From Mariprofundaceae bacterium (GTDB lineage Bacteria; Pseudomonadota; Zetaproteobacteria; Mariprofundales; Mariprofundaceae), in the NCBI GenBank assembly GCA_027035825.1, contig JALVTX010000144.1, positions 1-35,263 on the forward strand: DNA of 35,263 bases, given 5' to 3'. Positions 1 through 9,300 of this stretch are shown here, one piece after another. The translations under genes were made by a program, and so were the position numbers. The notes below the pieces were generated by a model, which was not told where the DNA came from, ran no database searches, and saw nothing but the letters and a program-made list of their open reading frames with translations. How positions within the stretch are numbered: position 1 is the first letter of the stretch; every line of letters starts with the position of its first letter.

Positions 1-129
1 CACTGGGCCGAGCTGCCGCACGAGCTGCTGGCGCGCGTGGCGGGCCGCATCATCAACGAGGTGCGCGGCATCAACCGCGTGGTGTACGACATCTCCGGCA
101 AGCCGCCGGCGACCATCGAGTGGGAGTGA
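1..129 (+). CDS. guaA: GMP synthase (glutamine-hydrolysing), C-terminal fragment
   Basis: Only the last 42 codons are inside the window. The frame ends with RVVYDISGKPPATIEWE and a TGA stop, the near-invariant C-terminus of the GuaA dimerisation domain. GuaA converts XMP to GMP in the cytoplasm using glutamine and ATP, the last step of guanine nucleotide synthesis. The amidotransferase and ATP-pyrophosphatase domains lie to the left of the window. The next gene starts 27 bases downstream on the same strand, so read-through into it is possible. The identity is safe because the tail is so conserved; completeness of the gene cannot be judged. Confidence 0.95.
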   Translation, partial: HWAELPHELLARVAGRIINEVRGINRVVYDISGKPPATIEWE

Positions 130-156
130 GTCCCGCCAATCCAGAGGAGAGGAAAC

Positions 157-867
157 ATGAAACGATTGCTGACATGCGCGGCCCTGGCGGCCGCTTTCGC
201 GGCCTGTTCGGCCGGGGGGAGCGGTCAGGCCACGGCCGCCGACGTGAAGCTGGACAACGACGAGGCGAAGCTCAGCTACGCCATAGGCATGGACGTGGGC
301 CAGTCGCTGGCGCACGCGGGCGCGAAGGTTGACCTGGACGCCTTCAATGCAGGCGTGGCGGCCATGGTGAAGGGCGAGAAGCCGAAACTCTCGGCCAAGG
401 AGGCGGCGGCGGCCAAGCAGGCCTTCTTCGCCAAGCAGCGCGAGAAGGCGATGAACGAGCGAAAGGAGCTGGGCATGAAGAACAAGCGCGAGGGCGAGAA
501 GTTCCTGGCCGAGAACGCGAAGAAGGCGGGCGTGAAGACCACGGCCAGCGGCCTGCAATACATGGTGCTGAAGATGGGCGACGGCCCCCGCCCCAAGGCC
601 ACCGATCGCGTGAAGGTGAATTACGAGGGTCGGCTGATTGACGGCACGGTGTTTGATTCCTCCTACAAGCGCGGCCAGCCGGTGACCTTCCCGCTGAACC
701 GCGTCATCAGGGGCTGGACGGAGGGCTTGCAACTGATGCCGGTGGGCAGCAAGTTCCGGCTGTTCCTGCCGCCGGAGCTGGCCTATGGCGAGCGCGGTGC
801 GGGCAGCGCCATTGGCCCGAATGCGACGTTGATCTTCGACGTGGAGCTGTTGGGCATCGAACAATAG
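157..867 (+). CDS. FKBP-type peptidyl-prolyl cis-trans isomerase (Mip/FkpA-like)
   Basis: A 236-residue protein with a hydrophobic N-terminal export signal (residues 1-28). Cys17 follows AAFAA, so a lipoprotein anchor is possible but the lipobox is imperfect (Phe at -3). Residues about 30-125 form the helical FKBP_N dimerisation domain (LSYAIGMDVGQSL). Residues about 130-236 form the FKBP_C catalytic domain, with VKVNYEGRLIDGTVFDSS, the VIRGWTEGLQLM segment and the ELAYGERGAG loop. Family members catalyse proline isomerisation and assist protein folding in the periplasm or at the outer membrane. The ATG is preceded by an AGGAGAGG ribosome site. It follows guaA closely and is followed by a terminator-like hairpin. 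The family is certain; the exact orthologue (fkpA, fklB or mip) is not. Confidence 0.93.
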   Translation: MKRLLTCAALAAAFAACSAGGSGQATAADVKLDNDEAKLSYAIGMDVGQSLAHAGAKVDLDAFNAGVAAMVKGEKPKLSAKEAAAAKQAFFAKQREKAMNERKELGMKNKREGEKFLAENAKKAGVKTTASGLQYMVLKMGDGPRPKATDRVKVNYEGRLIDGTVFDSSYKRGQPVTFPLNRVIRGWTEGLQLMPVGSKFRLFLPPELAYGERGAGSAIGPNATLIFDVELLGIEQ

Positions 868-880
868 ATGCTCCCATCGC

Positions 881-904
881 AAAAAGTCCGTCCGTGGACT
901 TTTT
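881..904 (+). terminator. Hairpin terminator-like element after the FKBP gene
   Basis: A perfect 9-bp inverted repeat, AAAAAGTCC (881-889) and GGACTTTTT (896-904), encloses a 6-base loop. It starts 13 bases after the FKBP stop codon. The T run forms the 3' arm, so the transcript would end in a U-rich stem, as in bidirectional intrinsic terminators. The stem has only four G/C pairs, so strength is uncertain. Confidence 0.6.
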
Positions 905-920
905 GCTTGACGGGAAGCGA

Positions 921-1097
921 CAATCCGGCAGGAAGCCGGATTGGACGCGCGCAGCGCGCCCGTAAGGGGGCGAGGCCAAGGATGGTCTCGCATCAAACGC
1001 GCGACTTTCGCTTCCCTCACAAATCCATCGCTTGGCTTCGCAAGCGCTGGATTTGCGCGGCCGTCCATGGCCGCGATGACGGTTTCTTGCGAAGCCG
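921..1097. other. Hairpin-dense intergenic region before ffh
   Basis: The 267-base gap between the FKBP gene and ffh carries a chain of inverted repeats in addition to the hairpin at 881-904. They are CAATCCGGC/GCCGGATTG (921-929 with 935-943, perfect 9 bp), an alternating GCGC block (947-959), 971-978 with 983-990 (8 bp with one G-T pair), 1021-1034 with 1041-1054 (14 bp, one mismatch, loop GCTTCG), GCGGCC/GGCCGC (1057-1062 with 1069-1074) and a 7-bp stem at about 1080-1097. No convincing protein is encoded. It may be a cluster of REP-like palindromes, a structured leader of ffh, or an unrecognised RNA. No second copy was noticed in the window. Confidence 0.55.
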
Positions 1098-1134
1098 TTG
1101 GTAAACAGGCCAGATTGAGGGCGGAGGCTATGCA

Positions 1135-2502
1135 GTGTTTGATCGGCTGAGCGAAAAGCTGGGCGGCATCGCGGAGCGGCTGCGGGGCGCGGCGCGCGTT
1201 TCCGAGGCCGATCTCGACGCCACGTTGCGCGAGATGCGCATTGCGCTGTTGGAGGCGGACGTGGCCTTGCCGGTGGTGCGGCACTTGATGAGCGAGGTGC
1301 GCGAGCGGGCGCTGGGCGCGGAGGTGGCCAAGAGCCTCCAGCCCGGACAGGTCATCATCAAGATACTGCACGATGCGCTGGCCGAGGTGCTGGGCGGCGC
1401 GCGCCGCGAGCTGGACGTATCCCGCATTCCGGCCGTGGTGCTGCTGTGCGGCCTTCAGGGCGCGGGCAAGACCACGACCGCCGGCAAGCTGGCGCGGCTC
1501 CTGGCCGGGCAGGGGCGCAAGGTGGCGCTGACTAGCGTGGACGCCACCCGTCCCGCCGCGCGCGAGCAGCTCCAGGTGCTGGCCGGGCAGGTGGGCGTGC
1601 CCTACCTGCACGGCGAGGGCGGCGGCGCGGCGGCGATGGCGCGGGACGCGGTGCGCCAGGCGGGGCAAAGCGGCTGCCATGTGCTGATCCTGGACACCGC
1701 CGGCCGCCAGGTGGCGGACGAGGCGCTGATGGCCGAGATTCGCGAGGTGGCCGAGGCCGTGTCGCCCAGCGAGCGGCTGCTGGTGCTGGACTCGATGACC
1801 GGCCAGTCGGCGCTGCCCATCGCCGAGCAGTTCCATGCCGCGGTCGGGCTCACCGGCTGCATCCTGACCAAGACGGACGCCGACGTGCGCGGCGGCGCGG
1901 CGCTCTCGGTGGCGCATGTCACCGGCGTGCCGGTGCGCTACGTGGGCACGGGCGAGAAGCTGGACGCGCTGGAAACCTTCGATCCCGCGCGTTTCGCCGG
2001 CCGCATCCTCGGCCAGGGCGACGTGGTCGGCCTGGTGGAGAAGATCCAGACCAGCGTGGACAAGGCCAAGGCCGAGAAGCTGGCCCGGAAGGCCAAGAAG
2101 GGCGCCTTCGATCTGGACGATTTCGCCGACCAGCTCGGGCAGATGCAGAAGATGGGCGGCATGGGCGGGCTGCTGAAGATGCTGCCCGGCGCGAAACTGC
2201 CGCAGGAGGCGCTGGCGCAGCTGGACGACAAGCCCATCCGCCGCATGCAGGCCATCGTTTATTCGATGACGCCGAAGGAGCGGCGGTATCCGAAGATCAT
2301 CAACGGCAGCCGCAAGAAGCGGATCGCGCGCGGCGCCGGCGTCAGCGTGCAGGAGGTCAATCAACTGCTCAAGCAGTTCGCGCAGATGCAGAAGATGATG
2401 AAGAAGATGAAGGGCGGCAAGGGCCGCCGGATGCTGGCGCAGATGGCGGGGCGGCTTGGCGGCATGGGCGGCGGCATGCCGCCAGGGATGCCGGGGGCTT
2501 AG
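1135..2502 (+). CDS. ffh: Signal recognition particle protein Ffh (SRP54 GTPase)
   Basis: A 455-residue SRP GTPase that binds signal sequences on ribosomes and, with 4.5S RNA and FtsY, delivers membrane proteins to the translocon. The N domain covers residues 1-90 (ALLEADVALPVV), followed by the G domain with P-loop GLQGAGKTTT (106-115), DTAGR (187-191) and TKTD (245-248). The Met-rich M domain runs from about 320 and includes SMTPKERRYPKIINGSRKKR and a tail of Gly-Met repeats. The start is GTG at 1135, with GGAGG at 1123-1127 at good spacing; the ATG at 1130 is in another frame. Length is normal. In many gammaproteobacteria rpsP follows directly; here a 23-kb cluster intervenes, and its sensor kinase starts 11 bases after the ffh stop. 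Confidence 0.97.
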   Translation: MFDRLSEKLGGIAERLRGAARVSEADLDATLREMRIALLEADVALPVVRHLMSEVRERALGAEVAKSLQPGQVIIKILHDALAEVLGGARRELDVSRIPAVVLLCGLQGAGKTTTAGKLARLLAGQGRKVALTSVDATRPAAREQLQVLAGQVGVPYLHGEGGGAAAMARDAVRQAGQSGCHVLILDTAGRQVADEALMAEIREVAEAVSPSERLLVLDSMTGQSALPIAEQFHAAVGLTGCILTKTDADVRGGAALSVAHVTGVPVRYVGTGEKLDALETFDPARFAGRILGQGDVVGLVEKIQTSVDKAKAEKLARKAKKGAFDLDDFADQLGQMQKMGGMGGLLKMLPGAKLPQEALAQLDDKPIRRMQAIVYSMTPKERRYPKIINGSRKKRIARGAGVSVQEVNQLLKQFAQMQKMMKKMKGGKGRRMLAQMAGRLGGMGGGMPPGMPGA

Positions 2503-2513
2503 GCTTCCGGGCC

Positions 2514-4283
2514 GTGGCGGAGACGCGCGAAGGCTCGCTGATTGAGCAGACCGGCTCGGCGCCACGTGACGAGTCGCGGGAATCGCTGGAGCTCGTCCGA
2601 CATCTGTATCTCAATGGGCCGATCCCGATTCTGGCGAACATCGTGTCATCCTCCGTGCTGGCAGCCATGGTCTGGGATGACGTGGATGCCATCATCTGGG
2701 GATATTGGCTGGGCGCGCAAGTCATGCTCGCCTCCGTGCGCATGGGGCTGGTGCTGGCGTTCAAGCGCGACGAACGGAAAAGGACGCCCTCGTGGTGGGG
2801 AGGCTGGTTCGCCGTCGGAGCATTGTGTTCTGGCTGCTTGTGGGGTTTGCTGCCGCTGTTTGCGATGCAGACCGGCTCGACGTTCAACGTCCTGTCCATC
2901 ATGCTGGTCATGTATGGGATGATCTCGGGTTCCGTGGCTTCCAACAGCGCCGTCTATCCGGCCTATCTGGGATATGCCGTGCCAGCGGGGGGCGGCCTTG
3001 TTTTCCGTTTGGCCATGGAAGGGGGAGACTACGGGTATCTTTCGGGACTCATGGCGGTGTTTCTCCTGGTGAATCTCGCTTTTGCCTGGAATCACCGTTC
3101 GCTTGTCCGGTCGGTGATCCGAAAGCGTCTGGACAATGAACGGTTGCTGAAAGTTCTGGATGAACGAAGGCGTCAGGCCGAAAAGGCCAGCCGGGACAAG
3201 TCACGATTTCTCGCATCCGTCAGTCATGATCTGCGGCAGCCGCTGCACGCGCTCGATTTGTTCCACGGAAGCCTGGCGGGTCGGTTGAGCAGCGAGGATC
3301 AACGGGAGTTGTTGGAACTGGCGCGCCGATCCAGCCGCTCCCTGGCGGAAATGCTGGGTGAGTTGATGGATGTGGCGCGGCTGGACGCCGGCAAGGTCGA
3401 GGCGCGGGTCAGGAAGCTGCGGCTTGCGCCGCTGATGCGGGAATGCGTCGAGGAGTTGCGGCCACTGGCGGTTGGCAAGGAGCTGTCACTGCATTTGCGG
3501 ATTCCACGCGGCGTGTGCGTGGAAACGGATCCCGTGCTGCTCAAGCGCATCCTGCGCAACCTTCTCGCGAATGCCATTCAGCACACGGATACAGGCGGGG
3601 TGCTGGTGGGCGCGCGACGGCGCGGGAGCACGGTGCGCATCGAGGTGCACGACACGGGGCCGGGCATTGACGAGGAAAGCCTGGGCAAGGTGTTCGACGA
3701 GTTCTATCAGGTGCACAATCCCGAGCGCGACCGCGAGAAGGGACTGGGACTGGGGCTCGCCATCGTGCGGCGGTTGGCCGGGCTGCTTGGCTGCGAGGTG
3801 GAGGCGCGCAGCCGGCTCGGAAGGGGCTCGTGTTTCGCGGTAACCATGCCCGTGTGCGAGTCCCTGATGCCTTGCGAGGAGACGGATGTTGTCGGGGACG
3901 ATGCGTCCCTTGCCGGGTTGTTCGTCGTGGTGGTGGACGACGACCGGGCGATTCTGGAGGGGATGCGACGACGGCTGCGCGACTGGGGTTGCGAGGTGCT
4001 GCTGGCCGAGGGCGGGCGGGCGCTGATGGAGGAGCTGGGCAGCCATGCCTATCTCCAACCGGATTGGGTGATTTGCGATTACCGGCTGCGGGACGGCGAG
4101 ACGGGCCTGGATGTCGTGGCCGCCGTCCGGCGGCATTTCGGAGCTTCGTTGCCGGCCGCGATTGTCAGCGGCGACGTGCATCCAGATGTGCGGCGCGCCG
4201 CCGAGGCGGCCGGTTGCGTGTTCGTCGAGAAGCCGGTGGAAGAAGGAAGGTTGCGCGGCTTGCTGGCGTCCGCCGGCGATTGA
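2514..4283 (+). CDS. Membrane hybrid sensor histidine kinase with C-terminal receiver
   Basis: A 589-residue hybrid kinase. Residues about 38-195 contain some six hydrophobic segments, an integral-membrane sensor without an obvious large periplasmic domain. A short coiled linker (200-228) leads to the HisKA box FLASVSHDLRQPLHAL with phosphoacceptor His238. The ATPase domain has the N box ILRNLLANAIQHT (346-358), HDTGPGID (379-386) and GLGLGLAIV (410-418). A receiver domain (about 468-586) has the acidic pocket DDD (475-477), phosphoacceptor Asp522 in VICDYRL, and Lys573. The GTG start lies 11 bases after ffh, so it may be co-transcribed with ffh; no strong ribosome site is visible. It ends tail-to-tail, one base apart, with a response regulator on the other strand, its probable partner. 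The signal sensed is unknown. Confidence 0.93.
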   Translation: MAETREGSLIEQTGSAPRDESRESLELVRHLYLNGPIPILANIVSSSVLAAMVWDDVDAIIWGYWLGAQVMLASVRMGLVLAFKRDERKRTPSWWGGWFAVGALCSGCLWGLLPLFAMQTGSTFNVLSIMLVMYGMISGSVASNSAVYPAYLGYAVPAGGGLVFRLAMEGGDYGYLSGLMAVFLLVNLAFAWNHRSLVRSVIRKRLDNERLLKVLDERRRQAEKASRDKSRFLASVSHDLRQPLHALDLFHGSLAGRLSSEDQRELLELARRSSRSLAEMLGELMDVARLDAGKVEARVRKLRLAPLMRECVEELRPLAVGKELSLHLRIPRGVCVETDPVLLKRILRNLLANAIQHTDTGGVLVGARRRGSTVRIEVHDTGPGIDEESLGKVFDEFYQVHNPERDREKGLGLGLAIVRRLAGLLGCEVEARSRLGRGSCFAVTMPVCESLMPCEETDVVGDDASLAGLFVVVVDDDRAILEGMRRRLRDWGCEVLLAEGGRALMEELGSHAYLQPDWVICDYRLRDGETGLDVVAAVRRHFGASLPAAIVSGDVHPDVRRAAEAAGCVFVEKPVEEGRLRGLLASAGD

Positions 4284-4284
4284 G

Positions 4285-4881
4285 TCAGCTGTTCAGCCCC
4301 AGGATTTCGCGCGCGCGAATGGCGGCCTGAACGCGGTTGTCCACGTTCAGAATATCGAGAATGCTCTTGACGTATTGCTTGACGGTCCCCTCGGTGTGGC
4401 CCGTTTTCTCCGCGATCTCGCGATTGGACAGCCCCTCGGCCAGCAGGCGCAGGATACGTAGCTGGCTCGGCGTGAAATCGTGGGGCGAGGCGCTGGCATC
4501 CTTGGGAAACGCATGCTGGCCTTGCAAGATGCGGTCAATGGCCCGGAGAATGGCGTTCGCGTTGGCGGACTTCGGAACGAACCCGTTGGCGCCCGCATCC
4601 CTGAGCGAGCGCGCCACGTATGGGTCATCGCTCGCCGATACCACAAGGAGGGGAATCTCGGGCCAGGAAGCCCGAATACTGCGGATGGCGGGCAACGGCT
4701 CCTCGCCGGGCATGCGGAAATCCAGGACAAGAATGTCGGGGTGGAGCCCTTCCGCAAGGCGCTTGCGCACTTCGGCATGGGAGGATGCGATATCCACTCG
4801 ACAACCCGGCCTTTCGGTTTGCAGCAGGTTGCTCATGCCTTCCCGAAACAGCGCGTGGTCATCCGCCCAAAGTATATGCAT
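4285..4881 (-). CDS. NarL/LuxR-type response regulator
   Basis: A 198-residue two-domain regulator. The receiver domain (1-120) opens with MHILWADDHALFREGM and has acidic residues Asp7/Asp8, phosphoacceptor Asp54 in VLDFRMPG and Lys104 in FVPKS. The C-terminal LuxR/GerE helix-turn-helix (about 136-198) has FTPSQLRILRLLAEGLSNRE and TEGTVKQYV. The preferred start is ATG at 4881, with AAGGG about nine bases upstream; an in-frame ATG at 4890 would add MER. An open frame continues far upstream but overlaps the tolC-like gene and has no domain. It is convergent with the hybrid kinase and divergent from the tolC-like gene. It is therefore well placed to receive phosphate from the kinase and control the export operon through the shared intergenic region. 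Confidence 0.92.
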   Translation of the reverse strand: MHILWADDHALFREGMSNLLQTERPGCRVDIASSHAEVRKRLAEGLHPDILVLDFRMPGEEPLPAIRSIRASWPEIPLLVVSASDDPYVARSLRDAGANGFVPKSANANAILRAIDRILQGQHAFPKDASASPHDFTPSQLRILRLLAEGLSNREIAEKTGHTEGTVKQYVKSILDILNVDNRVQAAIRAREILGLNS

Positions 4882-4890
4882 GCGTTCCAT

Positions 4891-4998
4891 CCCTTGACGA
4901 ATCCGAGGTGTGCTCAAGGCCGCCAGTCGGCGCTGCCCCGTCAATCTACTAACGAAAGTGAATAGTGCAACGTCGCGACCGCCTCCATAATAGCCGGT
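4891..4998. promoter_or_regulatory. Divergent regulatory region between response regulator and tolC-like gene
   Basis: This gap is the only divergent promoter region of the cluster. It contains an AT-rich patch (4941-4970) that stands out in GC-rich DNA. On the plus strand CATAAT at 4986-4991 is a good -10 candidate, but no good -35 lies 17 bases upstream, which would fit an activator-dependent promoter. On the minus strand TTGCAC (4970-4965) and TAGATT (4948-4943), 16 bases apart, form a weak promoter toward the regulator. Operator half-sites could not be assigned with confidence. That the regulator binds here is inference from layout. Confidence 0.4.
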
Positions 4999-6351
4999 GT
5001 GAACTGGTGGGTGAGGAATACATTGGCATTGATGTCTGGCGCTTTCTGCCTGTGCGGCAGTTCCGGCGCCCTTGCGATGGGCGTGGAAGACGCCTTTCGG
5101 GCGGCCATGGATGGGGATCCGGGATTTCAGTCTTCCGAGGCAGCCATCGAGGTGGCCGAGGCGGGCAAGGCCAAGGCTTGGTCCCGTCTGCTGCCCGATG
5201 CGCGCGTGGAAGGGCGATTCGACCGCGTTGACCAGAATATTATCAGTTCGGACAACACGGTTTATGCGCTTGGCCATTCTCGCTACAACAAGGCATCGGC
5301 GGTGGGGCGGCTGATTCAGCCCGTGTTTCACTGGGATGCCATCAAGGGCATTGGCAAGGCCGCGCTGGTCGAGGAAAAGGTCCGCATTGAACGTCTGGAC
5401 GCCCGGTCGGACTTGGCCCTGCGCGTGGTGACGGCATATCTGGACGTGCTGTTTGCCGAGGATGACCTGGAACGGGCTCGTCGTGAGCGCGAGGCTGTCC
5501 GGGCGGAGCGGAATCGCATCGAGGCCCGCCATGCGTCCGGCCAGGCGTCTCGTGTGGAGCTGGAAGATGCGCGGGCGCGCGGCGAAATGGTGGAGGCGCT
5601 CCTGGTGCAGGCGCGGGATGCGCTTCAAGTGCGACGGGCGAACCTTGAGATGCTCGTTGGAACGCATGTGGACGAGTTGGAGCGGATGACCGACGAGGTG
5701 CAAATGTTGCGCGTGGATCCAATGGATGCCAAGGCATGGGTGGAGCGGGCTCTGAGCGGCAATCTCAAGGTCAGGGCTGCGATGCTTGGCGTGGAGATTG
5801 CCCGACGGGAAGTGGCCATCCAGCAAGCCGGCCACTTCCCGGTTCTGGACGCGGAGGCATCCTACGATTACCAGAAGACGACGGGATCGGTCTTCGGCGG
5901 CGGGAGCCGGGTTGGCACGATGGATTTGGCTCTGGTGCTCAAGGTGCCGCTGATATCCGGCGGGCGGGTGTTGGCGTCGACGCGGGAGGCGCGGGCTCGT
6001 CTTCGTCAGGCGGAATTGAGGCTGGAGCAGGCGCGCAGGCAGGCACGGAGGGATGTCCGGGATGCATTCGCGGGCGTTGTCAACGGTTTGGCCAAGCTGC
6101 GCGCGCTGAAGCGATCGGTGCAAGCTCAGGAGTTGTCGCTAAGGGTTCGGGAAAGGGGCGTGCGAGCCGGCCTGAATACGAGCGTGAAGGTTCTGGATGC
6201 ACGGCGGGACTTGTTCATTGTTCGGCGCGATTACGCCAGGGCGCGTTATGAGTACGTGAAACATTATCTTCGTCTGAAGCGGGCGGCGGGAGAACTTGAG
6301 GACAAGGACCTCAAGGCCGTGGACGGTTTGTTGCGGGGAGATGAATCATGA
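4999..6351 (+). CDS. TolC-family outer membrane export protein
   Basis: A 450-residue outer-membrane factor. A signal peptide (about 1-27, ending SSGALA) precedes MGVEDAFRAAMDGDPGFQSS, the usual OEP entry helix. The rest is two repeats of long heptad-rich helices (about 35-230 and 240-440), with LRVVTAYLDVLFAEDDLERA in the first half and VPLISGGRVLASTREA in the second, typical of TolC trimers. Such proteins form the channel-tunnel across the periplasm and outer membrane. The start is uncertain: GTG 4999 gives a basic N-region but has a poor ribosome site, while TTG 5023 or ATG 5032 are alternatives (GAGGA near 5013). Its stop overlaps the giant protein's start (ATGA), so the two are translationally coupled, which strongly suggests that it exports that protein. 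Confidence 0.92.
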   Translation: MNWWVRNTLALMSGAFCLCGSSGALAMGVEDAFRAAMDGDPGFQSSEAAIEVAEAGKAKAWSRLLPDARVEGRFDRVDQNIISSDNTVYALGHSRYNKASAVGRLIQPVFHWDAIKGIGKAALVEEKVRIERLDARSDLALRVVTAYLDVLFAEDDLERARREREAVRAERNRIEARHASGQASRVELEDARARGEMVEALLVQARDALQVRRANLEMLVGTHVDELERMTDEVQMLRVDPMDAKAWVERALSGNLKVRAAMLGVEIARREVAIQQAGHFPVLDAEASYDYQKTTGSVFGGGSRVGTMDLALVLKVPLISGGRVLASTREARARLRQAELRLEQARRQARRDVRDAFAGVVNGLAKLRALKRSVQAQELSLRVRERGVRAGLNTSVKVLDARRDLFIVRRDYARARYEYVKHYLRLKRAAGELEDKDLKAVDGLLRGDES

Positions 6352-9300
6352 GGAGTTCGGTGTTTGCGCGGGTGGTCGAGGCCGTGAGACGGCGGTCGCG
6401 TCGCGGTCTGGCCGGGCGTCATGTTCGACTGGTGTTTGAGCCGCTGGAGGAGCGCCTTCTGCTGTCGGCGGATTTCGCGCCCCCGCCGCCGGATGCGCAG
6501 GGGCTCCGCGCCGCCCAGTGGGCGGCGTCGGTGGATGCCGCGCTTGGCGCGGGGCATCGGGATGCGGCGGTCGCGACGATGGCGCCGATGCATGAGGCGC
6601 TGACGAAGGTGCGGGAGAGTCGTGAAATTGTTTTCGTGGATCCGTCGGTGCGCGATTATCAGTCCCTTCTAAGCGGTTTAAGGCATGACGACAATGGCGC
6701 CCGGACGCTGGAAGTGGTGGTGCTGGATGCGGGCGCCGACGGCGTGGATCAGGTTTCACGGGTCTTGGCGGGCGCGCGGGGGCTTTCCGCCATTCATATC
6801 CTGTCGCATGGCGCCAGCGGCGCCGTGAAGCTGGGCGACTCCGCGCTCTCCTCGGCGAGCCTGGACGCGTACGCCCAGGCTGTGCGCGGCTGGGGCGAGG
6901 CGTTGAAGCCTGGCGGGGATATCCTGCTTTATGGGTGCAATGTGGCCTCGGGCCAGTCCGGCATCGCGTTCGTCAATCGCCTGGCGCATCTCAGCGGAGC
7001 GGACGTGGCGGCGTCCGATGACGTGACGGGCGGTCGAGGCTACGGCGACTGGAATCTGGAATATGCAACGGGCCGGATTGACGCGGCGCAGGCGTTCTCG
7101 GCGGCCGCGGAGGCTGGTTACGCGAATGCGTTGGGCTATGCCGTCAATCCGCCCGCAGGCACCGCTGTGGCCGCCAATCAGCAGGATGTATTCAAGTTTG
7201 ATGCAAACGGACTGTTGACGGCAGCCGGCGCGCCCATTGCCGGGCCGATCGATGGCCTGGGCGGGGCACCGGGCGCGCCCGACGTGCTGGATTTCAGCGC
7301 GTATGCGGGCAATCTGACCTTTACGATTCAGGGGGTGCCGGCCGGCGGCGCGGGGCCGGCGAGCGTAATCATTGCCGATGCGGCGGGGAACACGCTCACG
7401 GCCAACAACTTCGGCAAGATTATCGGCGGTTTGGGCAACGACACCTATGTATTCAATTCCGGCTGGGGCAATATCGTCATTCAGGACGCCGCGGGCGCCA
7501 ACAAGGCGGATTTTGCCGCAGTGGCAAGTCAGCTGACATCCACTGTGGGCGCGGGCACATTTACGCTGGCGGACGCCGCAGCACCGGCCAACACCGCGAC
7601 GCTGGATTCAGGCTTTGGGCTTAATCTTGATCTGACAGCCTACAAGACACAGATCAACAGCTACCTCGCCCAGCTTCAGAGTTTCGGTTCAACACTCGAC
7701 ACATTCGGCCAGTTCGCCAACGTCCTGCCCGGCATCAATCAATCATTGGGCACGGTGCTGAATGCGGCGGACATGCTGAAGCGGTTCCAGAATGATGTTT
7801 CCAATTATCTGGCCGCTCCTGGAACACCCAGCGGCAAACCGACCAGCGACGGGCTGGCCGCATTGTTGAACGGTCTGGCCGTGAATGCCACGCCCAACGG
7901 CCAGGGAACGATCTCGGGCGGCTACGGCCCGGTGGCATCCACGGTGAAGGTCGCGCCGGGCGGCGTGGAATTGGGATTTAATCTTGATTTCAATGTGACG
8001 CGCACGGCCAACTGGGCGGTGGATTTGGGTTCGAATGCCGCATTGCAGGGGATCAAGCTTCCCACGGTCAATGTGTCGGTGGGGGCCACATTCGATTTGA
8101 ATGCCATGCTGGGCATCCAGCTCAAGGCGACGCCGGCCGTATTCCTGGACGTGAACAATCTGAGCGGCAGCGCCAGCGTCAACGCGACCCTGAACGGATT
8201 CACGGTGGATTTCGGCTTTCTGACGGCTACCGCCAATGCCGGCGCATTCAATCTGTCGGCGGCGCTTCAGGCCGTTTTCAACGATCCCGCGGGCGATGGC
8301 GTCAACCGGCTGAGCCTGACCGAGCTGACCAATGCCGCGACGGCGCCTTCCTCGCTGATCGCCAGCTTCAATGCGCGCGGCGTAACCGTCACTGGCGCGG
8401 CGGACGCGGCGGGGACATCGCCCTCGTTCTCGTTCACCTTGCCGGTGACGGTGACGGGCGTGACGGGCGTTACAGGCGGAACGATTATCGCAACGCAAGC
8501 CAGCGTATTCAGCGGAAACGATCCGTCCGTATCCGTCACCAATGGCCTGACCGACTTCGGCAATATCGGCGCGGCGGACATGCTGGGCATGTTGCGGCAA
8601 CTGGATGGATGGCTGGCGCAGCTTTCCGGAACGTCCATCCTCAACCAGAAAGTGCCGATGACGCAAAACATCACGTTGGGCGATGTGCTGAACTTCGGCG
8701 TGGCGTTCAAGACCGATGTGGTGGACAAGCTCATCAAGCGGGACGCGCAGGGCAATCCGATTCTGGATGCCCAAGGCAACCAGCAGTTGACCTTTTCCAG
8801 CGCGCAGACATTGGCAAGCCGTTTGGGCAGCCTGCTTGGCGCCACGGTGACGGCCAATGTCATCGCCGCCACTGCGACGACGCCGAGGGAACTGCGCTAC
8901 CGGCTGAATTGGAGCCATGCCTTTGTGAACAGCAGCGTGCCGGCCAATTTCCAGTTGGACCTCGGCTCGCTGGCCGGCATTCAGTCCACGAGCAGCATTC
9001 CCATCACGGCGAACGCCACGCTGGGGTTTGATTTCGGCATTGCGCTGAATCCGAGCCGGACGCTGACCATCGCGCCGCCGAACTTTGTGCCCAATGCCAA
9101 TGTGGTTCCAGCCAACGGCCAGCTATCCGCGTCCGCCACATTCAACGTGACGCTGTTTGAAACCACGACAAAGACCGATGCCAATGGCGTGGTGACCAGC
9201 ACAACGCATGCGATGCCGCTGGTGAAGACCGTGACCGTGAACGCGGCGGATACGAACGGGACAACCGCCGGAACAACGGCCAATGCTTCCCCGCAAGATC

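Noticed and set aside
921..943. SRP (4.5S) RNA gene before ffh
   Set aside because: The loop contains GGAA, but the conserved internal-loop sequences of SRP RNA domain IV are missing and the stem is too short.
868..1150. Small proteins of 69-78 residues in the gap before ffh
   Set aside because: They cross the hairpins, lack ribosome sites and have no recognisable composition or domain.
4882..6123. Long N-terminal extension of the response regulator on the minus strand
   Set aside because: Receiver homology starts at MHILWADD (4881) with a ribosome site just upstream; the extension overlaps the tolC-like gene and is low-complexity.
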